From the NCBI GenBank assembly GCA_945965245.1, contig CAMFNC010000093.1, positions 1 to 11,558 on the forward strand: 11,558 bases of DNA. The letters run 5' to 3'. The stretch comes from an uncultured Porphyromonas sp. (lineage in GTDB: Bacteria > Bacteroidota > Bacteroidia > Bacteroidales > Porphyromonadaceae). Under the pieces are notes generated by a model. That model saw nothing but the letters and a program-made list of their open reading frames with translations, did not search any database and was not told where the DNA came from. A program made the translations under genes and the position numbers. This document shows positions 5,831 through 11,558 of this stretch, in pieces (position 1 is the stretch's first letter; each line of letters starts with the position of its first letter).

Positions 5831-7273
5831 ATGATAGCCACCACACTAATTCGTCACCAATTTTATGTCCTATTTCGCTCCAACCGGGCTTTCAGCAACT
5901 TCCTGCGAATACTCTTCGAGAGTCTGAGTCTGCTCTTCCTTGCCGTAGGAGTCTTTGCCTTGGGAATTTGGTCTCCGATTTTGCTGGAAGATTGGTTACA
6001 TATTGATGCCGTAACGGCAGGAGCCGTATTGCTGATTCCGGTGGGCAGCCTGATACTGTTCTTTCGCTTATTAAGCCAATCTACCGGCACGCTGCAAATC
6101 AAAAGCTATCGCCTGCTACCCATTCCACGAAAGACACTGATGCATTACGTTATCCTGCGTCCGCTAATCAACCCGACCTCTCATATCGGACTGCTCTTTT
6201 TTGTGCCTTTTTGCATCATGAGCGGCATCCGAACCGGACATGCCGAAGGTGCGTTATACCTGCTCATCAACGCCTGGCTGATGGAATTGGCCGGCAGTAT
6301 GTTTGCCGCTGCCATGCATAGGAGATTTCAGACCAATTTGACATATGTACTTACCATATATTGCCTATACATCTTGTTCATCGGTCTGCTGTGGGGCGTC
6401 CCGGAGACATGGCATGACGGCATATTGGCAACACTGAAAACTCTATTTTCGACTCCGTGGGGTTGGTCGATATGGCTTTCCGTGGGGCCGGCATCATATG
6501 GATGGCATTATCACTATTTTATGCATCATTGGTATGAAGAAGGGTACACAAAACAGAAAGAGCATGTCCACGCCAATCGTTTGACCTTCCTGACACAATA
6601 CGGGAGCACGGGCATCATGCTGCATTTTGTGCTCAAACAGTATTTGCGATGCCGAGGCTTGAAAGCTGCTTTTGTGGGTAATTTGGTCATCATTGTCTAT
6701 TGTTGGGTTTTGGCCGCCTTTAATAATGCCCTGCCGATAATAGTCATGGGAGTGGCCGGCGGTGTATTCTTTACCTCCCGCTACATTTTTACGGCAGACA
6801 GTGCCCATTTCGATGGACTGATGACGCAGAACATCCGCCTGCAAGACTACATTCGTGCCCAATATTACCTGATACTGATATTTGAGGTGATTGCCATTTT
6901 GCTAACAGCCCCGCTAATCTTTGTGGATGATATTTCGGTTATCTTTTTCATGGTCATTGCTGCTTGTGCAGTGGGGGTAATGCCACTGCAAATGCTATGG
7001 ATGAGCACCTTTTACACACATTATCTGGATGTAAACAAGCGTGAGAAATTCAAACATGAAAATCTATCTTTGACCCACACCATGAATTTGCTTATTCTCT
7101 TCATTGTACCGAACATATTGGCACCATTGGCAAAGCATCTTCCGATTGTGGGGTATATCGTCTTGGGGATAAATGTATTGGCACTGATGCTGCATCGGCA
7201 GATTATACAACTCATTACCCTCCAACTCAAAAAAAACAAATATCGCATGGCAGCCGGTTTTCGCGAACGATAA
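5831..7273 (+). CDS. DUF5687-family ABC transporter permease
   Basis: Integral inner membrane protein of 480 residues with about ten to twelve hydrophobic segments spread over its whole length, no signal peptide and no nucleotide-binding domain. The start MIATTLIRHQFYVLFRSNR and the cytosolic loop containing YRLLPIPRKTLMHYVILRP (about 94-112) fit the Bacteroidota-specific DUF5687 permeases, which are encoded next to an ABC ATPase. The family is thought to form the membrane part of an exporter-type ABC system; the substrate is unknown. The ATPase gene follows after 12 bp, so the two are one operon and presumably one complex. It has a canonical -7 promoter element. The C-terminal tail is basic (LKKNKYRMAAGFRER) and probably cytoplasmic. 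Confidence 0.88.
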   Translation: MIATTLIRHQFYVLFRSNRAFSNFLRILFESLSLLFLAVGVFALGIWSPILLEDWLHIDAVTAGAVLLIPVGSLILFFRLLSQSTGTLQIKSYRLLPIPRKTLMHYVILRPLINPTSHIGLLFFVPFCIMSGIRTGHAEGALYLLINAWLMELAGSMFAAAMHRRFQTNLTYVLTIYCLYILFIGLLWGVPETWHDGILATLKTLFSTPWGWSIWLSVGPASYGWHYHYFMHHWYEEGYTKQKEHVHANRLTFLTQYGSTGIMLHFVLKQYLRCRGLKAAFVGNLVIIVYCWVLAAFNNALPIIVMGVAGGVFFTSRYIFTADSAHFDGLMTQNIRLQDYIRAQYYLILIFEVIAILLTAPLIFVDDISVIFFMVIAACAVGVMPLQMLWMSTFYTHYLDVNKREKFKHENLSLTHTMNLLILFIVPNILAPLAKHLPIVGYIVLGINVLALMLHRQIIQLITLQLKKNKYRMAAGFRER

Positions 7274-7285
7274 CACCATCTTAAT

Positions 7286-7981
7286 ATGATAGAAATAAAA
7301 GAACTGAGTAAATCATACAATGGCAAATGTGTACTCCATTTGCCACTATTGCATATCCGCGCCGGCGAAACCGTGGGACTGGTGGGAAACAACGGTGCCG
7401 GCAAAACCACCCTGTTTCGTCTGATTTTGGATTTAATCTGTCCGGATACCGGGATGGTGTCTGTGAATGGTAAAGAGGTAAAAGGCCGGGAAGAATGGAA
7501 AAGTATTGTGGGGGCGTTTCTCGAAGAGTCTTTTCTGATTGACTTCCTTACGGCAGATGAATATTTCAAATTCGTGGGCAAACTGCACGACTTAAACAAC
7601 GAAGATATGCAGCTATTCAAAGAGGCGGTGGAACCGCTTTTCGCCGGCGAATTATCGCAAAGCAATAAATTAATCCGCGAATACTCCACCGGCAACCGCA
7701 AGAAAATAGGCATTGCTGCCGCACTGATTGGTCGTCCCAAGTTGCTCATTCTGGACGAACCATTCACAGCACTTGACCCCTCATCACAAATCCGATTGAA
7801 AAAATTACTAAATGAGTGGAGTGAGCTATATGGTATGACCACTTTCATATCGAGTCATGACCTCAACCACATAACCGAGGTATCCAAACGTATCATTGTA
7901 CTGAATGACGGCGAAATGGTGCGCGACCTTGATACCACCGACGAAACGCTGCACGAACTGGAAAACTATTTCGGCAACTAA
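7286..7981 (+). CDS. ABC transporter ATP-binding protein, partner of the DUF5687 permease
   Basis: Cytoplasmic ATPase subunit of 231 residues that energises the permease encoded 12 bp upstream. All core motifs are present in order: Walker A GNNGAGKT (34-41), Walker B LLILDEP (153-159) with catalytic Glu158, D-loop ALDPSS (162-167), and H-loop His191 (SSHD). Two motifs depart from the textbook form. The Q-loop position holds Glu80 (GAFLEES) instead of Gln, and the signature is YSTGNRKK (133-140) instead of LSGGQ. Such signatures are known in ABC-2-like exporter ATPases. It is of normal length for a single-domain subunit. No clear terminator follows before the tRNA gene; only a weak TCACAC/GTGTGA repeat occurs near 8013-8036. 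Confidence 0.95.
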   Translation: MIEIKELSKSYNGKCVLHLPLLHIRAGETVGLVGNNGAGKTTLFRLILDLICPDTGMVSVNGKEVKGREEWKSIVGAFLEESFLIDFLTADEYFKFVGKLHDLNNEDMQLFKEAVEPLFAGELSQSNKLIREYSTGNRKKIGIAAALIGRPKLLILDEPFTALDPSSQIRLKKLLNEWSELYGMTTFISSHDLNHITEVSKRIIVLNDGEMVRDLDTTDETLHELENYFGN

Positions 7982-8051
7982 TCGCAACAGCAAATCCTCC
8001 ACGTCCAATCATCACACGGTATAAGTGCAAGTGTGAGCATCAGAAAAATAG

Positions 8052-8059
8052 TATCTTTG
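8052..8059 (+). promoter_or_regulatory. -7 promoter element for tRNA-Arg
   Basis: TATCTTTG matches the TAnnTTTG consensus exactly and ends 20 bp before the first base of the tRNA. The same octamer precedes rplY and the permease gene in this window. The -33 region is not clear. Confidence 0.7.
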
Positions 8060-8079
8060 TGCTGCCTTTGGCACACAAC

Positions 8080-8151
8080 GGCTCTGTAGTTCAACGGATA
8101 GAATAGAAGTTTCCTAAACTTTAGATAGGGGTTCGATTCCCCTCGGAGCTA
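8080..8151 (+). tRNA. tRNA-Arg (anticodon CCT)
   Basis: The 72-nt cloverleaf folds fully. The acceptor GGCTCTG pairs with CGGAGCT (two G-U pairs) before discriminator A at 8151. The D-stem is GTTC/GAAT. The anticodon stem GAAGT/ACTTT encloses TTCCTAA with anticodon CCT at 8113-8115, decoding AGG. A 4-nt variable loop and T-arm AGGGG-TTCGATT-CCCCT complete it. CCA is not encoded. It has its own promoter and no neighbouring tRNA. Confidence 0.95.
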
Positions 8152-8205
8152 CTCTCAAACACATCATTTTCAGCCTCGTATTCCCAAAATCACAAAAAGA
8201 ATACG

Positions 8206-8213
8206 TATCTTTG
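8206..8213 (+). promoter_or_regulatory. -7 promoter element for rplY
   Basis: TATCTTTG matches TAnnTTTG exactly. It would give a transcript starting near 8219 with a leader of about 90 nt before the rplY ATG, long enough to hold the two hairpins described separately. The -33 region is poorly conserved. Confidence 0.65.
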
Positions 8214-8237
8214 CGCTGTTTTAGAAACTCTACACTC

Positions 8238-8289
8238 TATGGCAGAATTATCTGCATACGTGTGATGGGAAATTAGAACAAACTAATTT
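8238..8289 (+). promoter_or_regulatory. Structured rplY leader with an 8-codon mini-ORF
   Basis: The leader contains hairpin 1, GCAGA-ATTA-TCTGC (8242-8255), extendable by TAT/ATA to 8238-8258 with one bulged G. Hairpin 2 is AAATTAG-AACAAA-CTAATTT (8270-8289), a perfect 7-bp stem. A mini-ORF ATG...TGA at 8239-8265 would encode MAELSAYV and ends just before hairpin 2. The pairings and the ORF are seen directly. A role in regulating bL25 synthesis is inference, since a short ORF and short AT-rich stems can arise by chance. Confidence 0.35.
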
Positions 8290-8308
8290 TGAGTAACACA
8301 AAAGTTAA

Positions 8309-8878
8309 ATGAAGACATTTCAATTAGAAGGCACCCAACGTGCCGAATTGGGCAAGAAAGCAGCTAAGGCTTTGCGTGCCACCGATGCAATTCCATGTAT
8401 CATCTATGGCGGAGAATCCCCCATACATTTTCAAGTAACCCAAGATGCTGTTCGCGGCTTGATTTATAGCCCCGATATCTACGCCGTAGAATTGACCATT
8501 GACGGCACACAACATATGGCTGTTATCAAAGATTTGCAATTCCACCCCGTAACCGACACCTTGCTGCACATCGACTTCTTAGAAGTATTTGCAGAAAAGC
8601 CTATCGTAATGGAAGTACCCGTTGAATTGGTTGGTCACGCTGAAGGTGTGAAAGCCGGTGGTAAATTGCAGTTGGAAATGCGCAAACTGAAAGTAAAAGC
8701 TACTTACACTAACATCCCCGAACGTCTGAACATTGATGTAACCAATTTGGGTCTAGGCAAATCTCTTCAAGTGGGTGCTTTGAGTTTTGACGGTTTGGAA
8801 ATCACAAATGCCAAGAATGCCGTAGTCTGCTCGGTTCGTCTGACTCGTGCCGCTCGTGGTGCTGCTGCCAAAGGATAA
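8309..8878 (+). CDS. rplY: 50S ribosomal protein bL25 (general stress protein Ctc type)
   Basis: Protein of 189 residues that binds 5S rRNA in the large ribosomal subunit. It is the long two-domain (TL5/Ctc) form. The N-terminal 5S-binding domain covers about 1-90, with the family pattern RAELGKKAAKALRATDAIPCIIYGG (11-35), IKDLQFHPVTD (73-83) and LHIDFLEV (86-93). The C-terminal beta domain covers about 95-178 (IVMEVPVELVGHAEGVKAGG). A basic Ala-rich tail, TRAARGAAAKG, closes the protein. The ATG at 8309 gives the expected N-terminus. The gene has its own promoter and a strong terminator, so it is a single-gene transcript; in many Bacteroidota it is followed by pth, which is not the case here. 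Identification is secure. Confidence 0.96.
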   Translation: MKTFQLEGTQRAELGKKAAKALRATDAIPCIIYGGESPIHFQVTQDAVRGLIYSPDIYAVELTIDGTQHMAVIKDLQFHPVTDTLLHIDFLEVFAEKPIVMEVPVELVGHAEGVKAGGKLQLEMRKLKVKATYTNIPERLNIDVTNLGLGKSLQVGALSFDGLEITNAKNAVVCSVRLTRAARGAAAKG

Positions 8879-8919
8879 TTCATAACAAATTCTTTTCATT
8901 AGGAATTTCCAGTCACAAG

Positions 8920-8958
8920 AAGGCTGTGTCAAATGCAAAATTTGACATGGCCTTTTTT
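8920..8958 (+). terminator. Intrinsic terminator after rplY
   Basis: The arm AAGGCTGTGTCAAA (8920-8933) pairs with TTTGACATGGCCTT (8941-8954) over 14 bp, with two G-U pairs and a 7-nt loop. Four more T follow, giving a run of six (8953-8958). It lies 41 bp after the rplY stop. Confidence 0.92.
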
Positions 8959-9032
8959 CTTGGATGCACATAAATCCAAGATATTCATAGAGCTATTTGC
9001 AGACAAAAGGGCTGTTTTTACATCAGAATATG

Positions 9033-9040
9033 TAACTTTA
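9033..9040 (+). promoter_or_regulatory. Possible -7 element for the TPR-PD40 gene
   Basis: TAACTTTA differs from TAnnTTTG only in the last base and lies 37 bp before the chosen ATG at 9078. It is the best candidate in the stretch between the rplY terminator and the gene; no good -33 element is seen. Confidence 0.35.
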
Positions 9041-9077
9041 TCGTATAAAACAAGAATTGCAAACAAACGATATACAT

Positions 9078-10388
9078 ATGCATTGGCATAAAAGTGTATT
9101 ATTTATCTCATTGTTTTTTTCCCTATCGTCTGTAAATGGATACGCCCAAAGGAAAAAACAAACCAAAGAAACCTATCGAAAAGGCGTGGAGCTACTGGAG
9201 CAAAATCGTGCCATGGAAGCTCTGCCATATCTTATGGATAGTGCCCCTCGTCAGGGACAAAGCGGTTGGTGGCACTTGACTCGTGCATACATGCTTACCT
9301 ATCATTTCGACGATGCAGACCGAGCTTATGAGCAGTACAAAAAGACATTCAAACGCCGTGAGCGCATGCCGGAACAAACCGCCCAAATGAAATCGCGTAT
9401 CAAAGCCGCCCAATCCATGATGAGAAACGTGGAATTGATTACAGTTATCGACAGCGTATCAATAAGTAAAAATCAATTTCTCGAGCATCTGAAACTCACC
9501 GAAGGAGGAGGTGCATTTAATAATTACGGTTTTAGCGTTACGGACTCCCTGCCTCTCAGTTCTTTTACCAACGGTATGCGCAGCTACAGATTGCTCACGC
9601 TTCAAGACTCTTTGGGTATTACCGGCATTGTGGAACAAAGCAGAATAGGCAATCACTGGAGCGACCCCAAACGCATAGAGTCTATATCTTCGGACGAAAA
9701 CGAAAACTTTGCATTCCTTCGTCAAGACGGTATATCGCTCATTTTTGCTCGCGAAAATGGCAGTGATGGTATTGGCGGATACGACCTCTATATGGCTCGG
9801 CGAGAATTGGACAATGACAACTACTTACCTCCCACCATTTTAGGTATGCCGTTTAACTCTCCATACAATGACTATGTATTGGCATATGATGAGGAAAAAA
9901 GCATCGGCTATTTGGTAAGTGATCGATTTTGCACACCGGGGTTTGTTTGCCTATATACATTTATCCCCAACGAGAAATTCAAGCCCATCGAAACAGATGA
10001 GCCCACGGAAATCATTCGCCGAGCTTCATGGCTTTCTGTCGTCCAAAAGCAGACCGAAGAAGCAGATAAACCCTTAGCAACACGCCAGTCTTCTCCTCAA
10101 TATGACTTTACATTTCCTCTCGGGAATGGTCTGATTTATCGCCAATGGTCTGATTTCAATAATCCTTCTGCACAGCATCTGTATCGGCAATCATTAGAAT
10201 TGAATGACACCATTAGCTTTTTAAAAGAAAATTTGCAGCAACTCCGTAAGCAATATGGGCAATCCTCTCCGGAAGAAAAAGCCGGATTGAAACCGGAAAT
10301 CTTAAGCAAAGAAAAACATCTGGAAGAAAATTTATCAGCATATAATAAATTAATCAAACAAGTCCGAAACCTCGAACTTGGCAACTGA
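9078..10388 (+). CDS. Exported TPR/PD40 (WD40-like) protein with C-terminal coiled coil
   Basis: Envelope protein of 436 residues, function unknown. I chose the ATG at 9078, which opens directly on a signal peptide (hydrophobic core, then NGYA|Q at 20-24); an upstream TTG start would add seven unneeded residues. Domains in order: a TPR-like helical part at about 30-110 (KGVELLEQNRAMEALPYL, ADRAYEQYKK), then a region with PD40-type beta-propeller repeats at about 205-290 (ISLIFAREN...GGYDLYMARR; GMPFNSPYNDYVLAYDEEK), and a charged coiled coil at about 370-433. The TPR-plus-PD40 order recalls PorE and OmpA-linked proteins of Bacteroidota, but the OmpA peptidoglycan-binding domain is absent here. 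The phosphorylase gene starts 9 bp after its stop, so the two are probably co-transcribed. Confidence 0.87.
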   Translation: MHWHKSVLFISLFFSLSSVNGYAQRKKQTKETYRKGVELLEQNRAMEALPYLMDSAPRQGQSGWWHLTRAYMLTYHFDDADRAYEQYKKTFKRRERMPEQTAQMKSRIKAAQSMMRNVELITVIDSVSISKNQFLEHLKLTEGGGAFNNYGFSVTDSLPLSSFTNGMRSYRLLTLQDSLGITGIVEQSRIGNHWSDPKRIESISSDENENFAFLRQDGISLIFARENGSDGIGGYDLYMARRELDNDNYLPPTILGMPFNSPYNDYVLAYDEEKSIGYLVSDRFCTPGFVCLYTFIPNEKFKPIETDEPTEIIRRASWLSVVQKQTEEADKPLATRQSSPQYDFTFPLGNGLIYRQWSDFNNPSAQHLYRQSLELNDTISFLKENLQQLRKQYGQSSPEEKAGLKPEILSKEKHLEENLSAYNKLIKQVRNLELGN

Positions 10389-10397
10389 ACTCGAATT

Positions 10398-11276
10398 ATG
10401 GAAAATCAACGAATTATCCCCCCTTCGGAACTTATCATTAACTCAGATGGTTCCGTATTTCACCTGCACCTCAAACCCGAGCAACTGGCAGACAAAATCA
10501 TCATGTGTGGCGACCCTGCCCGCGTAGACCGCATTGCCTCCTACTTCGATACTCAAGAGTGCAACATATCAAGCCGTGAGTTTCACACGATTACGGGTAT
10601 GTATAAAAGCAAACGCATCACAGCCTTGAGTCATGGTATCGGTACAGACAACATTGATATCGTAATCAACGAATTGGATGCTCTGGCCAATATCGACTTT
10701 CAAACTCGCCAAGTAAAACCGCAATTCCGCCAACTTACCATGGTTCGTGTGGGCACATCCGGCGGCTTGCAACCCGAAGTACCCATTGGCACCTATGTGG
10801 CAGCCGGCCACAGCATTGGTTTCGATGGTGTACTCTATTTCTATGCCAATTCAAAGCATGTGCGCAAACAAGCCTTTGAAAACGAATTGCTCAAACAATT
10901 GGAATGGAAAATAGAGGGATTAAAACCTTATGTAGTGGCTTCGGATGCCTCCCTCGTTGAGCAAATAACGCAAAACGATATCGTGCGAGGAAACACCATC
11001 GCCGCCAACGGTTTTTATGGTCCTCAAGGCAGATGCCTACGCTTACCGCTTCAAGACCCGGATTTGAACAGAAAGATAGAAGCCTTCGAATTCGAAGGAA
11101 TGAAAATCACCAACTACGAGATGGAAAGTTCGTCCTTAGCTGCCCTTTCTGCCCTGATGGGACACCGAGCCATGACCGTCTGCTGTATTATTGCCGGTCG
11201 AGTAGCTGAAAAGATGAATACCGACTACAAAGGAAACATAGAAGGCTTAATTCAAATTGTATTGGATCGCATCTGA
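10398..11276 (+). CDS. udp: Uridine-phosphorylase-family nucleoside phosphorylase
   Basis: Cytosolic enzyme of 292 residues that splits a nucleoside with phosphate into a free base and (deoxy)ribose-1-phosphate, for pyrimidine salvage. Compared with E. coli uridine phosphorylase, the phosphate-site residues are present: GDPARV (38-43), REF (60-62) and RVGTSGG (117-123). The ribose-binding NYEMES (239-244) is present. FYGPQGR (206-212) keeps the Gln-x-Arg pair (Gln210, Arg212) that reads uracil in E. coli. This supports uridine over purine specificity, though that is inference from alignment by eye. SHGIGTDN (78-85) replaces the usual S-T-G-x-G segment. It is some 40 residues longer than the E. 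coli enzyme, mostly at the N-terminus and near 95-112. It is probably translated from the same mRNA as the upstream envelope protein. Confidence 0.88.
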   Translation: MENQRIIPPSELIINSDGSVFHLHLKPEQLADKIIMCGDPARVDRIASYFDTQECNISSREFHTITGMYKSKRITALSHGIGTDNIDIVINELDALANIDFQTRQVKPQFRQLTMVRVGTSGGLQPEVPIGTYVAAGHSIGFDGVLYFYANSKHVRKQAFENELLKQLEWKIEGLKPYVVASDASLVEQITQNDIVRGNTIAANGFYGPQGRCLRLPLQDPDLNRKIEAFEFEGMKITNYEMESSSLAALSALMGHRAMTVCCIIAGRVAEKMNTDYKGNIEGLIQIVLDRI

Positions 11277-11311
11277 TTTATCCCCCCATCAGTCTTACTT
11301 ATATTGAAATT

Positions 11312-11404
11312 TATTGCTGTCTGATAAAAAGCGAACCGCAACCGCATTATTTCAGCGATTGAGGTGTCATCCGTACTCTTTTTGACTTTTATCGGACAGC
11401 AATA
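11312..11404. mobile_element. Possible MITE or IS remnant with 18-bp terminal inverted repeats
   Basis: TATTGCTGTCTGATAAAA (11312-11329) is the inverse complement of TTTTATCGGACAGCAATA (11387-11404) except at one position, which would be a U-G pair in RNA. The 57 bp between them are non-coding. The outermost TA at both ends could be a duplicated target site (TA-targeting elements such as the IS630/mariner group). Because TA is itself palindromic, this cannot be separated from a longer arm. The large loop makes a normal terminator unlikely, although the sequence could still end the udp transcript. No transposase is present. Confidence 0.5.
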
Positions 11405-11494
11405 TTTTTATAACAATGAAAAAACATTTTTTCGATGTTTTCGAGTTGTTTTTTCTATGAAAATGCAGAAAAAGTGAGAAAAATCATAAAAACA

Positions 11495-11527
11495 TGTTGC
11501 GCAACACAAAAAAAAGCCTTATATTTG
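11495..11527 (+). promoter_or_regulatory. Strong Bacteroidota promoter with palindromic -33 region, at the right edge
   Basis: GTTG (11496-11499) followed after 20 bp by TATATTTG (11520-11527) closely fits the TTTG-N19-TAnnTTTG consensus. The -33 element is inside a perfect 12-bp palindrome, TGTTGCGCAACA (11495-11506), which could be an operator. An A-rich stretch upstream may act as an UP-like element. The transcript would begin near 11533 and run out of the window; the gene it serves is not visible. Confidence 0.7.
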
Positions 11528-11558
11528 CAGTGTGTTTTTCATGGTATTAGATTTAAGG
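11528..11558 (+). other. Start of an untranslated leader continuing past the window
   Basis: The 31 bases after the -7 element (GTGTTTTTCATGGTATTAG then ATTTAAGG) contain no start codon that could open a long frame. They look to me like the beginning of a leader sequence that recurs upstream of several Bacteroidales genes, but this is memory of a pattern and was not checked. The downstream gene or RNA is unknown. Confidence 0.35.

Noticed and set aside
7021..7848. Long open frame on the minus strand (275 codons) across the permease end and the ATPase gene
   Set aside because: It lies opposite two conserved coding genes with intact motifs. Its translation is Ser/Arg/Leu-rich without domains, as expected for an antisense shadow.
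8013..8036. TCACAC/GTGTGA inverted repeat after the ABC ATPase gene
   Set aside because: Short, with a 12-nt loop and no T-run on either strand, so not supported as a terminator.
11411..11457. GAAAAAACA/TGTTTTTTC inverted repeat in the AT-rich stretch before the edge promoter
   Set aside because: Low-complexity A/T runs make such matches likely by chance; no supporting context.

Overview
The window is ordinary-looking chromosomal DNA of a Bacteroidota bacterium, most likely a member of the Bacteroidales (possibly near Porphyromonadaceae; the genus cannot be fixed from the sequence alone). The evidence is: a TonB-dependent receptor with an N-terminal carboxypeptidase-regulatory-like domain, a DUF5687-type ABC permease, PD40/TPR envelope proteins, almost no Shine-Dalgarno sequences, and several matches to the Bacteroidota -7 promoter element TAnnTTTG.

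Left part (1-4761). The 3' end of pgk (phosphoglycerate kinase) enters from the left and ends in a strong intrinsic terminator. It faces a minus-strand cluster of four tightly packed genes, read right to left: a six-helix membrane protein (4381-3797), a 97-residue winged-helix regulator (3804-3511), a 730-residue TonB-dependent receptor (3486-1294) and a small exported TPR-like protein (1294-647), closed by a terminator at 588-619. The first two genes overlap by 8 nt, the last two by 1 nt, and the middle gap is 24 nt, so this is almost certainly one operon. In the 380-bp region upstream of it lie four 10-bp (near-)palindromes of the type TTATnnATAA whose centres are exactly 22 bp apart. This is the most striking non-coding structure in the window and is a candidate operator array for the winged-helix regulator.

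Middle part (4762-7981). A secreted protein of unknown function (minus strand) is divergent from a plus-strand ABC transporter pair: a DUF5687 integral membrane permease and its ATPase, which has a non-standard Q-loop and signature motif. A good -7 promoter element precedes the permease.

Right part (7982-11558). A tRNA-Arg (anticodon CCT) and rplY (ribosomal protein bL25/Ctc) each have their own TATCTTTG -7 element. The rplY leader holds two small hairpins and an 8-codon mini-ORF, and the gene ends in a clear terminator. Next comes a pair 9 bp apart: an exported TPR-PD40-coiled-coil protein and a uridine-phosphorylase-family enzyme. The right edge has no further complete gene. It contains an 18-bp inverted repeat pair that looks like a small mobile-element remnant, then a good Bacteroidota promoter with a 12-bp perfect palindrome over its -33 element, followed by the first bases of a transcript that leaves the window.

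I see no CRISPR array, phage gene, transposase or rRNA. The most novel-looking unit is the regulator/membrane protein/TonB receptor/TPR operon with its phased operator-like array.
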